From Echinococcus granulosus (taxonomy: Eukaryota > Platyhelminthes > Cestoda > Cyclophyllidea > Taeniidae), in the NCBI RefSeq assembly GCF_000524195.1, contig NW_020170388.1:1097571-1161570 (forward strand): DNA of 64,000 nucleotides, written 5' to 3'. Position numbers and translations under genes: made by a program. How positions within the stretch are numbered: the first letter of the stretch is position 1; each line of letters starts with the position of its first letter. Positions 24,772 to 36,583 of the stretch are shown one piece after another. Under the pieces are notes generated by a model that was not told where the DNA came from, did not search any database, and saw only the letters and a program-made list of their open reading frames with translations.

Positions 24772-26915
24772 GTAAGCCGATAATTTTCCCTTTTATCTAT
24801 ACTTCAAATCTGAAAATATGGCAAGTATGAATGCATTTGTAAATTGTGGATGCGGTAAGTTTGTTTAAATGCCCTTTTTGCCTTCTTGATAAACAAGGTG
24901 ACTTGTTTGAGGGTGATTCCCATCTAAGGATACAATGTTACCATGCTAGAGAAATGCAAATAGCTTGAATATTTAAAGACGTAAGCCTTAACACAAACCT
25001 GTCTTTTAAGTGTGTCACTAAGGAAGCACCGTTGATTTGGATGTCCAAGTGGGACGATTATTCATCTACTATAAATTGCTTAGTTGCTTTGATTAAAAAC
25101 TTGTGTTTTTAAGGAGGGACTTTTTAAAATATGCATTTAGTCATAAATTCCTTTTCGCGTTGCACGTCTTACAAACGTTAGAAGATAAGACATATTTCAC
25201 CTCTGTACAAATATCGATACTAAAGTGCACTGATTTTATTCATTTATCCCTTAAAATCACATTATTCGCAAGTATAATCCAATATCTGATACCTGCTTTG
25301 TGTAGAGATAAATAAAATTGTCCCATATGTCGTTAAAACTTAACTGGTATTTGCTTTCACAGAAAAACAGCTTAATAACCAAAAAAATTTAGAAACCATA
25401 AGTTGTGTTCCGACTGTCGGGCATTTTAGGTCATTTAGTAGACAGCTGTCATCCATGGCTTTCAAAAAACGCGATTTGTATCTTTTTTTGCTAGCTGTAA
25501 GTTGTTACTTATGAATATTGTTGGGTATTACTAGTTGAGGAAGAACTATTGATGTAATTTGAACAGCGGATGGAAATTTAAGATTAGAGGAAGTAGCAGC
25601 TGTCGGGAATCAGCGGAAGTGATTTTTCCTCTTTAATGGCCTGAAGTTAAACTACTTTCGATTTGGTTATTACTGTAAAGTCATTTTCATTATTAAGCAC
25701 AAAATCTCGGTTCAGTAATACCACCATTTTAGTTACAATCAGTTTCACAAATGAACAGATCTATTCACACTGTCTTGCATCTCTAAATAGTGTGCTTTTT
25801 TGCAATAAACAGAAATACACAGTCCAAAACGATGGATTATTAAGTTATAAATGCTACCTTAGGCTTATATATCATGCAGTATTTGTACATATGTTCCTAA
25901 GCACTTTTAGGTCTTTGTCTATTAAGTCCTCAGATATCAGAGATACTACTTCTACATTTTAATTTTTAAAGGTGTGCAGTTTATTCAGAGACCTCCTCAA
26001 GAGAAATGGGAGAACAAGTCACCGTCCAGCCTTAGTATACCTTATTGTGAATCAGGCTCATTTGCAGATATGTCGTTAAAAGCGATTAAACTGACTTTAT
26101 GATAGAAAAAAGTTTTTTGGCTTGATGCAACAAATGGTAATCATTAACTCATGGTGCTTAGCTTGTCACAAAAGCTAGACGTCAAATACATGCCAATGAA
26201 GTGGTAATAATGTCGATATTTTTTGACCTTAGTAGCCTAATCTTTGCGGTACAATACCAAAATGGCCTAGAAGTTAACTTTCCAACTCACCTCTACTGTC
26301 GTTATTAGGTATTTCAGTATGAAGGGATATGTATTGTTAAAGAAAAGGAAGTAGGGGACTGTGGTCATCGGTCAAATGCCACAACCAAACAGCAGCACCA
26401 TAATTGCGCAGGTTGGGGAACCCAAACGGTCATAATTATTATTCAAAATCTATAATTTTACTATATACTCTCTCTCCTCTGAGCACCATCCCCTTTATTT
26501 TTCTGCATGTTCTAATTAACTGCAATTGAAGGTAGGATTCGGGTTGGTGAATTTTCATTGTAGAGGAAGCATAATTCATCAGCAGAAGTAAATGCGAAAG
26601 GTTTGGTTGAGATTTCTGGCCATCTTGTTCTCTGCAGGGCGAGCTGTATTAGAAAAGTAGTGATTCGAGCGAAATTACTAATGCCAGCTCATTTTCCTAG
26701 TAATATGGGTATAAAATCGACATACCAGCATTCATATTCACAAAACATGGCAGAAATAATTGTAAATTGTTCCTTAAAACCTTATGCTACTTTGTTAATG
26801 GTTGTTAAACAGAGTGGAAAACTGAAAAAGTGGACTTTTTTTTAACCATTCTGTAGTGAGTCTCCACGGCATCAACCATGCATCCTTCCTCCTATAATGT
26901 TTACTTTTTATAAAG

Positions 26916-27277
26916 AGTCTGAAATCCCCCATATTTTAGAAGAGTATTCAGAGCAAGATGACAACGAGAACGAGGAGGCTGAAAGCAGTTCCAATGCTAT
27001 AGCGACGGGAAGTGAGGCTCTAGGGAATTCTCGAACCGACGTGACAGGCTTCTCTCTGGAATCCTCCGCAGACGGTGCCGACTTGCGAATTTCGAAGCGC
27101 TTCTCCAAGAGTGAACATTCTGAGGCATCCGCAATTGCTACCGCCCTCGATACTACTGCTCCTTCAATTACTACGGACTCGAACTTAGAAGATGTAAATA
27201 CAACCAGTGACGAGAAAAATTTGGACAATCTTCCCTACCTAGGTATCAAGACACCCAATGATGAAGCCATTCAAAAG
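26916..27277 (+). CDS. PDE4: PDE4 exon, long acidic LR2 linker
   Basis: The acceptor TTTTTATAAAG|AG restores the split Glu codon from the previous exon (G + AG), giving TFM-ESEIP, which matches the mammalian TFLDKQ...VEIP segment. The exon encodes about 121 residues: an acidic run (EEYSEQDDNENEEAE), a long Ser/Thr/Ala-rich middle with a basic KRFSKS patch that fits a PKA-like site, and a C-terminal LGIKTPNDEAIQK that matches FGVKTEQEDVLAK just before the catalytic domain. Mammalian LR2 is roughly half this length. The donor is AAG|GTGAGA in phase 0. A second acceptor-like site at 26856 is better in appearance but breaks the frame; it could belong to an alternative 5' exon using the ATG at 26897. 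Confidence 0.88.
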
Positions 27278-29584
27278 GTGAGAGATCAAATCCATTCGCT
27301 TACTTTAATTATCCTTGTTGAATCGAATTAATTATCGGACAGGGAGCTGTCGTATGTTGTCTGGACGAATTTTATTGTTTTACCAGTAACATTGTTTCTG
27401 ATTAGTTAGTTATGCTTCTGGCGTTCCTAAATTCTTTGAGCCTTTTGTGGAAGAAAAGCTGATTTTATTCGAGGCTACCTACCTATCTCATTTTCACTCC
27501 AGATTTTCTGACACATTCTTTTTAACCTAACCTAACTAAATTTTAAAATAATTTGCGTATCTACTAAGGGTTTACGGTAAAGTTCACTCATTTATACGGA
27601 TAAACTGCACCGATTATTTACGATTTTGCCTTTGCCACCTTTTAAAGGATTCATGGTGTAATTTTTAAGGTGGACTTAAGAAGTCGTTAATGGTTTATTT
27701 ATAAAAATGTGTCGAAGCGACACAAGTGACACTTTATACTTGATAATTCGAAAGGCTTTCAATAAACTTACAACAACGGTTCTTCAGTATCATTTGAGCA
27801 TTTCTGAGACTCACGGCAAGGTTTCTGAAGCAATAAAAATGCTTCTGCTTTGTTTTTATACCTGAATTAAATGCAAGAAGGCTGTGGTGACGACTATTTC
27901 CGGATGAATTGTCAAGGAATTTTATGAGGCTAAAATGAAACCTACATGCCTATTGTCATGGAAAGCCAAAAGGTATAGCAAGTTTAAGTTGTATGAGTGA
28001 TTATCTTCTCATTGTTTTGGTCACATAAAGATGAAATATTTGTTAACGTCTCAATATTGCCGCACCTTCAGACGTACTTTAATTATTCATACTTTTTAAA
28101 CAAATGCATTATAAAGGGGATTCTCCATAGAGGGTATTGTAAAAATTCCCTGATAAGTAGACCATTTGCTAATGCAAATAATCCAGACTGGGACTCGTCT
28201 TAAAGGCATCATGTCACATTCAGTTACTTTATGACCCTCCGCTGTTTCTATTTTCGTGTCACTCTGCAGTGCTGCCGATATCCTCAGTACAGTTATTACC
28301 GCCCCTTCAAAATATCCTGCGCCATGTTGTTTTACAAATGATCATCAAAATTGCTTAAGTTTGAATTTCACACCTTGAAACGAGGAAAATATGCAAACTT
28401 TTTGGGCTTAAACCATTGCGGTATGATCTTGGAATCGGTGACTGGTAGGTTTAAAGGTAGTGAGTGCCCCTGATGACCAGATAACGAAATAATTAACATT
28501 ATCTGGTATGCTGGACACCATTTGTGGTGCTTACCTGGACTGAATAAGACCTACTCTTACTTAACCTAAAAAGGGGCTTGCAATCATTTTTAAAAAAAAT
28601 GTAATTTTGAAAATACCCAACCCGCATGCCTTAAAAATTCGATCAGAAATGATTATTCCCCTCATTCTTTCCGGTTTGAAGTTTTTGATTTTTTATTTAT
28701 CCACCTGTGTTTAATTAGCTACCAACGCTAAGATAACAACTTAATTCATACTTTTCACCAATGGTTTTTAAAAGACAATATAATAAAGCTTTCAGATTAG
28801 TGATTTCTGGTAAGTGAATCGTAAGCAATGTCCTACATGATCATTAAATCTAAGAGCACAGTTGGCGTCACTGACGGGTGCAGCTATGTAGCCATTCATG
28901 ATAGGACACATAAGTGCATTAAGGTCTTTTAAGTCGTTGAGTATGTAAATCGCATCTAAGTGCACCATTTTCGACAAATATTCTCTAAAAATGCAACGTG
29001 ACGTCGATAAAAGGGAATAAACATGTTCTAAAGTTCATTGTGCTTCAAGTTAAAGTAAATTATCTCTGTAGATGCCAAGTCAATAAAGAAAGTGTTTGTT
29101 AGCAGTTGAATAATGCATCGGAATTCAAAAGGGGTGGCATAAATACATTTTATACTGAATGCCTTTTAATTTGAATCCTAACAAACGAATGCTTTTGGGA
29201 TAACTCTGACTGTATCACAATTTGATACAGAAGGGCTGAAAAGGTAGGTACAGAGGATAGCTTGATCTCTAAGTCATGCGAGATCAATGTGAAAGCATTT
29301 ATGTGGTGAGATGGATATCAATTTATCAATGCGCAAAATGCAAGTAAATGTCTACGAAACGCCCAAAAATGCATGAGATTATTCTTAGGGATATTTTGGT
29401 ACCAAAAGATTATGAACAAAAATAATTGACCTTATCCTGAAAATAGCACATTAAGCTAAAATGATTTCGTGCAAATGAACCAGGTCGACTTTTATAAAAC
29501 TGGGATTTTCTAGCCATTTTTCTCATTCAAAGTGCATTTAGTATCATTTATGGGGCAAATTACGGAATTATAAAACCGTTGTAG

Positions 29585-29686
29585 GAGCTGGAAACCTCGC
29601 TGGATAGTTGGAGTTTGAACATGTTTCACATTGATACACTATCCGAGCACCATTCACTCACAGTCGTGGCCTATCGAATTTTCTCA
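29585..29686 (+). CDS. PDE4: PDE4 exon, start of catalytic domain
   Basis: 34 codons in phase 0 on both sides, between GTTGTAG and GTAAGT. It reads ELETSLDSWSLNMFHIDTLS then EHHSLTVVAYRIFS. It aligns with mammalian [33 protein letters not shown], the first helices of the catalytic domain. The match is weaker than in other exons but keeps the W, L, F, LT and IF positions. Confidence 0.88.
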
Positions 29687-30579
29687 GTAAGTTCCAAATT
29701 TATCGCTTAAACATATTTTCTCATTCATTATTTAGACCTCCTCTAAGTAATGGAAAATTAGAACAATGAGATCAAGGAGGTATTACCGATTTTGGGTTTA
29801 AAACAGGTTCTGCAGTGCAAGGATCACAAGAATATACAACTTTGGCTATCTAAGGAGATAAATTAGATAGAAAGTAATATTTAGGCAGCAAATATTTCTT
29901 GTTACCGAATTGTGTTTCTTCATCACTTCAGCAGCAGAAAACTGTTCAGGTTTAAGGGAACCATAATGACCAAAGCGTATGTAATAATCACAAAATGACC
30001 ATTCTTTTCTTATTGACCGTAAATCCGCGTAGTTTCAATTTTGCATCTTAAAATTCACACGTCTTAACTTTATAGACCATGAATGGAACGATACATTCAT
30101 GGTATGACAAAAGGCAAACAAAATACGAGAATATCATTAAGCATTGTTCTTCGTTCCATTTTTTCGAGATTGCCTCATTTAATTGTAAATAATTCATATT
30201 TCAAAGCATCATTATCAAAGCTTACATGCTTTTGTGTGAATTCAACTAATAGTTGAGGAAATTCATTATGCTTTAGGGCTGATTATATTCAAGCAAGTGC
30301 TTGCTCTACGCACCGATTAAATTGTGCCAAAATTCTCCAACTTTAGCGGAACTTTTTTTCCAGTGATCGGTTATGGTAAAACACGCGAATTTAACAATCA
30401 TCTGCTTTTCTTTACATATTACGACTGGTTTTTAATATGCGTGAATTTCGAATCCTACCAAAGTCCTACACGCTAAAAGATGTTAGTCAGTCAATTTGAT
30501 AAAAATTGAGGCTATTCATTTACTACTTATCTTTTCCTCCTAATCTCTTCCCCCTTATTTGGCATTTTCCTCTCTTTAG
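29687..30579 (+). other. PDE4 intron
   Basis: GT-AG intron of 893 bases. It contains a perfect 10-bp inverted repeat, ACCATGAATG...CATTCATGGT, with an 8-base loop at 30076-30103. No exon-like segment is seen. Confidence 0.7.
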
Positions 30580-30744
30580 AAACGCGGACTCTTCCATACC
30601 TTTAACATTGACCCCGCTACCTTTGTCACGTATATCCTTCGTTTGGAAGCAGCTTACCATAGCACGAATCCCTACCATAACCACATCCACGGTGCTGATG
30701 TGCTTCAAACCGTCCATGTACTTCTGCAGGCCGAAACTCTTGAT
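30580..30744 (+). CDS. PDE4: PDE4 exon with YHN and HxADV active-site motif
   Basis: 55 codons, phase 0 on both sides. The sequence includes LFHTFNIDPATFVTYILRLE and AYHSTNPYHNHIHGADVLQ. PYHNHIHGADV matches the YHNNIHAADV motif of PDE4: the first His is the general acid (His160 in PDE4D2 numbering) and the His before GADV is a metal ligand (His164). Ala165 is Gly here and Asn162 is His. The exon begins KRG where mammals have ERD. Confidence 0.95.
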
Positions 30745-31135
30745 GTGAGTCTAAAATTTCAATTTATTTTTTCCAACATATTTGCTCACCAGTATTGCCT
30801 ACTTTAAACTGCTCAAGATCCTGCGATCGTCGTGTGATGATGTAAAAGTTTCGTTAGCTATTTGATATCCCAGATCATTATTACAGGTGTACTTGCAATG
30901 CAGTCTCTAAAACCCAATAAAGCGCCCGATAAGGTCATGAAAAACCACTGGCTGTACTCCTCCTGAGTCTAATTAATGCACCCGTGAGGTCACAGGTTCG
31001 AAGGCTACTGTTTGGCTCCTTTGCAAGGTCATAATTTCTGATGGAGCTGTTTTTTTATTTTCTTAGTTACATGCAGTTTAAACCTGATTTTAAGGCACTC
31101 AAAGCAATTTAAAACTTTCTGTTCTCCGATTGCAG

Positions 31136-31235
31136 CACGTCTTTAGTGATATTGAGATACTTTCCTCACTATTTGCTTCCGCAATCCACGATGTTCATCA
31201 TCCCGGTGTAACAAACCAATTTCTTATCAACACAG
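31136..31235 (+). CDS. PDE4: PDE4 exon with HDxxHPG metal-binding motif
   Basis: It reads [20 protein letters not shown] then [13 protein letters not shown], starts in phase 0 and ends in phase 1 before GTAAGT. The metal ligands of the HD pair are intact (His200 and Asp201 in PDE4D2 numbering). The motif is HDVHHPG where PDE4 of other animals has HDVDHPG. It still fits the class I PDE signature HD[LIVMFY]xHx[AG], which leaves this position free. Confidence 0.96.
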
Positions 31236-31563
31236 GTAAGTTTATTTTTCATATTTTCTTCAGATATCTTAATAGCAAAAATTTCACATTTAGTGATATG
31301 CAACCCGCATTTGCGGGAAAAAACTATGGAGCGGCATTTTTTGTACGAGAAACTACGGATCAGCTGAGATTTTGCATCCGTACAGAATAATATAGGCAGT
31401 TCGCTAAATTACTAAAAGCAAATTTTAAGCTAAATTTGGAATTTCATAAGTTTGCTTTCTAATAATGGCAAGTTCCTGTGTTCTGGGGATAGAACCAAAT
31501 CACAAAATTTAATTCTTTTAAAACTCATCACTTAGTTAAGTGACTTTTTTGGATTTGCACCAG

Positions 31564-31718
31564 GTCACAAATTAGCCCTTCTCTACAATGATGCATCAGT
31601 TCTGGAAAATCATCACCTCTCCGTGGCCTTCAAGTTGCTGACCGAACCAGCCTGTAATATTTTCGCTAACCTAGCGCCTAAACAAAGGCAGCTCCTTCGA
31701 CGCCTTGTCATTGAACTG
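31564..31718 (+). CDS. PDE4: PDE4 exon, central catalytic domain
   Basis: It completes the Gly codon split after 31235 and ends in phase 0 before GTGAGT. It contains [20 protein letters not shown], which matches [20 protein letters not shown] of PDE4D, including the Glu of LENHH that takes part in the metal network. It continues with KQRQLLRRLVIEL, matching KQRQSLRKMVIDI. Conservation is high and there is no gap. Confidence 0.96.
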
Positions 31719-34700
31719 GTGAGTCATCCATCTTTGTCACACACCTTTTCGTTAGATGGATTTTGTGCATGCGGATAGGTAGTCACACAAAATTGTCACT
31801 TAAAAGCATCAAATTTTTAGACAGGAAAGGAAGTGATCACTTGCAGGATTGAACCTGCTCATCCCACCAACGGGATTTGTAATGCAACTAGGAAACACTT
31901 CGTGAAGTAAATAACATTCATAATCTCCGCTTTCTAATATTTGAAAATCGGTTTACTTGAAATATTTTTCCTGTCAGGAGCAAAACAGTCTACACCTAGG
32001 GATAGAAATAAATTCATAACTTAAAATAGTATCCTGTGGCTCGCAGGAACCTGATGGTTATTCTTGAAGAAAGTCGAACCTCTTTTACCTGCCTTAGGTA
32101 GCTATTTTACCTAGCATCAGGCGTTTATCATTTCTTAGGATATTTAATCAATTAACAAATTAAACAATCGATATATTAATCATTAACACAACGATCTTGG
32201 TACTATTGGTGAGAATAAAGGCGCTTAGAAGTCAAAATTCTTCATATTATGTGCTGTTGTAATCGTATTTTATTATATGCTCGATTAAAACTTTATCAAT
32301 TTGCATTAATTTGTTGTACTTTGTATTCTTGCAGTACTATTGTTGAGGTGATTCTATAAAGAAGCAGTACATGTGCACATTGGGCATTGTCAGTGCCGTC
32401 GTCTTGACAACGATCCGATAGATTAAAGAATCGTTAACTTGCACTTATTTCTTTTATTCCATTTTAAAGAGAGTTTTAAATCATAGAAGAGTGTTTTATT
32501 GATTCCTACTGTATCGTTTCATTGAAAGAAGACGGCCTTCTCAAATATTCACTCAGGAAAACTCTAGTCCTTATTCTTGCCTAGTGCGCTCAATTTTATC
32601 GCATGAAATAACTCGTGCACTTTTTTTTTACCATTTAAAGTGGTCTGCTCTCATGACATGAGAGTTGCCCGATGTTTTGTAAAATCATTGCTAATGAAAA
32701 AGTCTAGGGCACATTTTCGGATAAGAGATGTGTGTGATACGTAAGGGCTCTCGAATGGATACCTGAATTTATGGAGGAGAAAGGCGACTGAATCCCGAAA
32801 TCACATAGGCTAGGGCTCATTTTTTCCTATGTTGATCCACTAGAAGTTCGGTCTGGAATTGCCTTCAATAATGAGTGACAAAGGGATTTAAAAATTTGGC
32901 CATTCCATAAGTTTATGGTCCCGGTGAACTTCTGCAAACATCCATAAAATTTAAGCGTGGAAATAAGTGCTGATTATTTTCGTAAGTTGCTTTCAATCCC
33001 TTTTTGGAAGTTTAAACTTTGACCACAAAGTAAAGACTGTTCTCATGACGTAAAAATGCTCTGTTCTCAGTCCATTACTTTATCCCACCACTGAAAGAGG
33101 AAACACTAGTTGTATTTCATAGTAGAATACTTTAGAGAATCGTTTATTCCCTAAATTAGTCAATAAAGTTAGAAGTGCAAATCATACATTCATTCATTCC
33201 TATCTTTCATGACTGACTTCAGAATCAACCTTGCTTAAGAAATTCAAATTATCAAAAAAATTGTGTGTACGTTAAAAAATTCCATTTTATCTACTTTTAA
33301 CAGTGACATCATTTCGACTTGTAAAGTGCTCGAAGGACTTCACGTATAAAACGGGTCTATGCAAAGAAATACATTATTGATGTTTTATAGCTTCAATTAC
33401 TTGTTTTGCATCATACAGTTAAAAATATGTAACTTTTACAGAATCATCTTTACTTATATTTTGCTACAAATTTGAGAGCAGATTCCACCCTGTTGGTTGA
33501 TGTTCAAAGCTTCGAATGCGACCGCACTAAATGGCTTTAGATCAATTGCATTCTGCCTTCATGCAGACATTCACCTACAGCACAATTCGTCAAGTCTGAA
33601 CTATGTCTAGTTGATATCGCCCGAATTGTGAAGTCATTTACTTGTCTACCACCCATCAAAGTTAGGTTGCATCCATTCATTCATATGGTTCCATTGCAGC
33701 AGCACCTCTATAGTTATTTACGTATGAGTTATTCTTATTTAATTTTGTGATGTGTCCTGGTGTAAACACCTGCGGTTATGTTCAGGAGTTTTTAGTACCT
33801 GGTTTAGAGTCGGATCTGCTAAATTTGGACCGTTATTTTTACCCTCATGCTTATGATAACCTAAAACGAAGACCTAGTGCTAAATTTTGGGGCTTCTTTC
33901 TCTTATTACCTAAGTAAATCTAAACATTTTGGCCCAAAAGAAGCTAAAATAAGTAATTTTAAATGTAATTATTAGTTAAAACGGAAATCATGCACAAAAG
34001 AAGACTCAGTATAATACGACGCTGGCGTCCCGCTGGGAGGGTACCATATCTGTCAGACTCTACTCATATTTCTTCTGTTTTTGAACAAGTATATTCAAAA
34101 AAACTTGGTGAAAGAGTCACGTGTACTCCTTGACTTCCGTGTTTATGGTGAAATGCTTTTAAGAACTGCTTTTGTCAGGTCTAAACAATGGGAGGCTGGC
34201 CAACGTCAAATTACTTATTCGGTTGAGATCTAAGATGGCTCAATGATACGCAGTAGGGACTGGTATCTTTAACCGTAATTATTCCTCTTCAGTGTAAATG
34301 TTGCTAGAATTTCTATTTCTTACATTTTTCTTCTGAAATGGTATTTTTATCCGAACGAAAGTAGTTGCATGAGAATGGCATGTATCTTAGATGACAAGAT
34401 TTTAGGAAAATAATGAGCTAAGGTTCGCTAAAATTTGCGAAGTTAATCAGAAAGATTTTTCCAATTGTGTAAGGCAATCTTAAACATCATAGGCAGTTTG
34501 TAAACATTATTTTGCTGTAAATTAGGAGAATGCTAGAGAGAGGTAGTTTTTTCCAACCGAGCTTTCATTAACAGAATAGTATATTCACCCCTTTTTAAAT
34601 ACTCTTAATTGAAATGTTGGTTTCACGTAATTAGAATGAATTAAACAACTAAGACATTGAGTATGACATTTTTTTCCTCTAAAGGGGTGGCGTTACCTCC

Positions 34701-36460
34701 CTTTTAATAAAAAAAAGAGATATTTACGCAAATAGGTGGATGTACGATTATGGCGTTTTTCAGCTCCTTGATACTTTAGCCTTAACCGTTAAAGTTGCCC
34801 CTGATCTGTCGCCTTAGAAGGGTGTTATAATCTTAGGGTAACGGTAGAGCTCCGACTCTTTCCTGATGACAAAGGAAGTCCCAATACTAGGGTAAAATAC
34901 GTATTGCCGACCTACAAAACGGCCAAGGGGCTTAGTGACAAAGCCTGGCGACCATGCTGTCTAGCGGAAGTACAAAGGCGGCGCCTTAGATGCCTGAATT
35001 ACCAAAACAGAGGTAAACACATAATCAGAGCATTAGAGATGCAATTTGAACGCATCGTAAAACAAAGCTAGATTTCGATTAGTTTGGTAAATTAAACCCA
35101 TACAAAATGGGGTCTTGCAAATAAGTTATTAATAATACTTGAAGCCCGATTTGGCTTATTTTTTAAAAAAATAAATTTTTTTAAGTCAAAGATATAATTT
35201 ACATTTAAAAATCTCTTCTGATTTAGAAAAGTTTCGTTCTGCTATACAGGTTTTTTCTACGTCACTTAATCTTTCAATGTGGTTTCCAGCATGCACTGTC
35301 ATGCTTCCTGGTACGACTAGACTCAAACTCGTCAATCTTTCCTTTTTTAAAATTAAAAGGTACTGTTTAGCCTTCACCAGCAGATATCCTTGTAATAACA
35401 GTCACAATAGTCACTTTGGACGGGTGAATTAATGGTTATTTGGCGACATCGAGCAAGGAATTCAATTAGCAGAAAATTTTGCTGGTGGGAGGCCATTTTA
35501 ATCCTTCTGTTCGCGATCTCTACTAGCTGCTGCATCGTGCAGGCTGAACACATGATTAGCGCTGGTCCTTTCGCATCAAATCGCTTCTTTTTGATTAATT
35601 AGAGTATTTATTTTTGCTCCACTGCTAAAACTGAGTTGTAAAATGAAGTAGTTTTCTTCGGATAAAATTGCTTCGAACTAAAGCTAAGCTAAATTTTGAC
35701 AGGCAAGGGGTGAATTTGGAGAGAATTTTTACAAGCAAATTGAAATGCTGCCTCGACTAGGAGGGGCTTTCAATGTAAACAGCATCTCAAAAATATGGCA
35801 AAATTAGAGAGGCAGAACATTGAATGCGGTACATTGTGGATTTTGGGTAAGGTCGTTACACAAATTCCCAAAAGCATGTCCATTGATGAATGAAGGGGTT
35901 TTCTTTACTAGATACTGAATTTCCCTTTTCATGAAAGATGGTCAGAGTGCCTCACAAGCAGGTTAAGTTGAAAAAAGAAATTTGCGCTGGGTATAGCTGT
36001 CAGAGCTTTTTAATTATGCCACTTTTATGGCATAAAAGGAATGCAGGAAGAGGTTATAAAGTTACCTACTGCTCGCATAATTTTATGCTTCATGATTGCT
36101 AAAGTTCACGCTTCCCCTCTATACTACACTTTTTTCTGTCATTGGTTCTTTCATTCAATATTAGCAGTTAAGTTGGCACGTAATTTTTGAGGAATACGGG
36201 CGCATTGCAAATACCACTAGAAATCCAATCTTTTAGTAAATGTACACTAACTACAGATTGCATATGAATTTCTCAACTTCAGATAAGTTGTTTCCTTCCG
36301 TTACATATTTATGGTTTTTAAGGGGGACCTGCAGCTGTTGATGTGACCGAACCTACATCACCGAGCATTTAAAGATATTTGAGCGCATTTGTAGCTGCTA
36401 ATGCTAGAAATTTAGAAAATGTGATAGAGTTATTGGCCTTTTTGTATTTTTTTGTTTTAG
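31719..36460 (+). other. Long PDE4 intron
   Basis: GT-AG intron of 4.7 kb, the longest of the confirmed introns. It carries copy 2 of repeat family 1 (34849-35020) and no exon-like sequence that I recognise. A weak B-box-like segment near 31850 on the minus strand does not fold into a tRNA. Confidence 0.7.
34849..35020. repeat. Dispersed repeat family 1, copy 2
   Basis: Aligned with 101-256: CTCCGACTCTTTCCT, AATACTAGGGTAAAATACGT, GCCGACC, AAGCCTGGCGACC and AGATGCCTGAATTACCAAAA each have a counterpart there in the same order. It is richer in GC than the intron around it. It is inserted in the intron between 31718 and 36461, in the same orientation as copy 1. Confidence 0.6.
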
Positions 36461-36583
36461 GTTTTGGCAACTGACATGTCAAAGCATATGAACCTACTTG
36501 CAGAACTACGCACAATGGTTGAGACGAAGGAACTCACTGGAACTGGCTATCTCAGCCTCGACGATCACAATGATCGTAGTCTG
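36461..36583 (+). CDS. PDE4: PDE4 exon ending at a GC splice donor
   Basis: 41 codons, phase 0 on both sides. It includes [20 protein letters not shown] and [20 protein letters not shown], matching [20 protein letters not shown] and [20 protein letters not shown] of PDE4D. The VETK segment corresponds to the ERK-docking KIM region described in mammalian PDE4. The exon must end after CTG, so the donor is CTG|GCAAGT. The nearby GT four bases on would break the frame with the next exon. Confidence 0.95.

Noticed and set aside
26857..26915. Upstream extension of the LR2 exon from the acceptor at 26856
   Set aside because: It is open but arrives in the wrong phase for the G left by the previous exon; kept only as a possible alternative first exon.
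30980..31015. GAGGTCACAGGTTCGAAGG, B-box-like
   Set aside because: No A box at the right distance and no cloverleaf; it lies in a short PDE4 intron.
31833..31905. Minus-strand segment with GCAGGTTCAATCCTGC resembling a tRNA T-arm
   Set aside because: The loop has the wrong size, and no acceptor stem, D-arm or anticodon arm can be formed.
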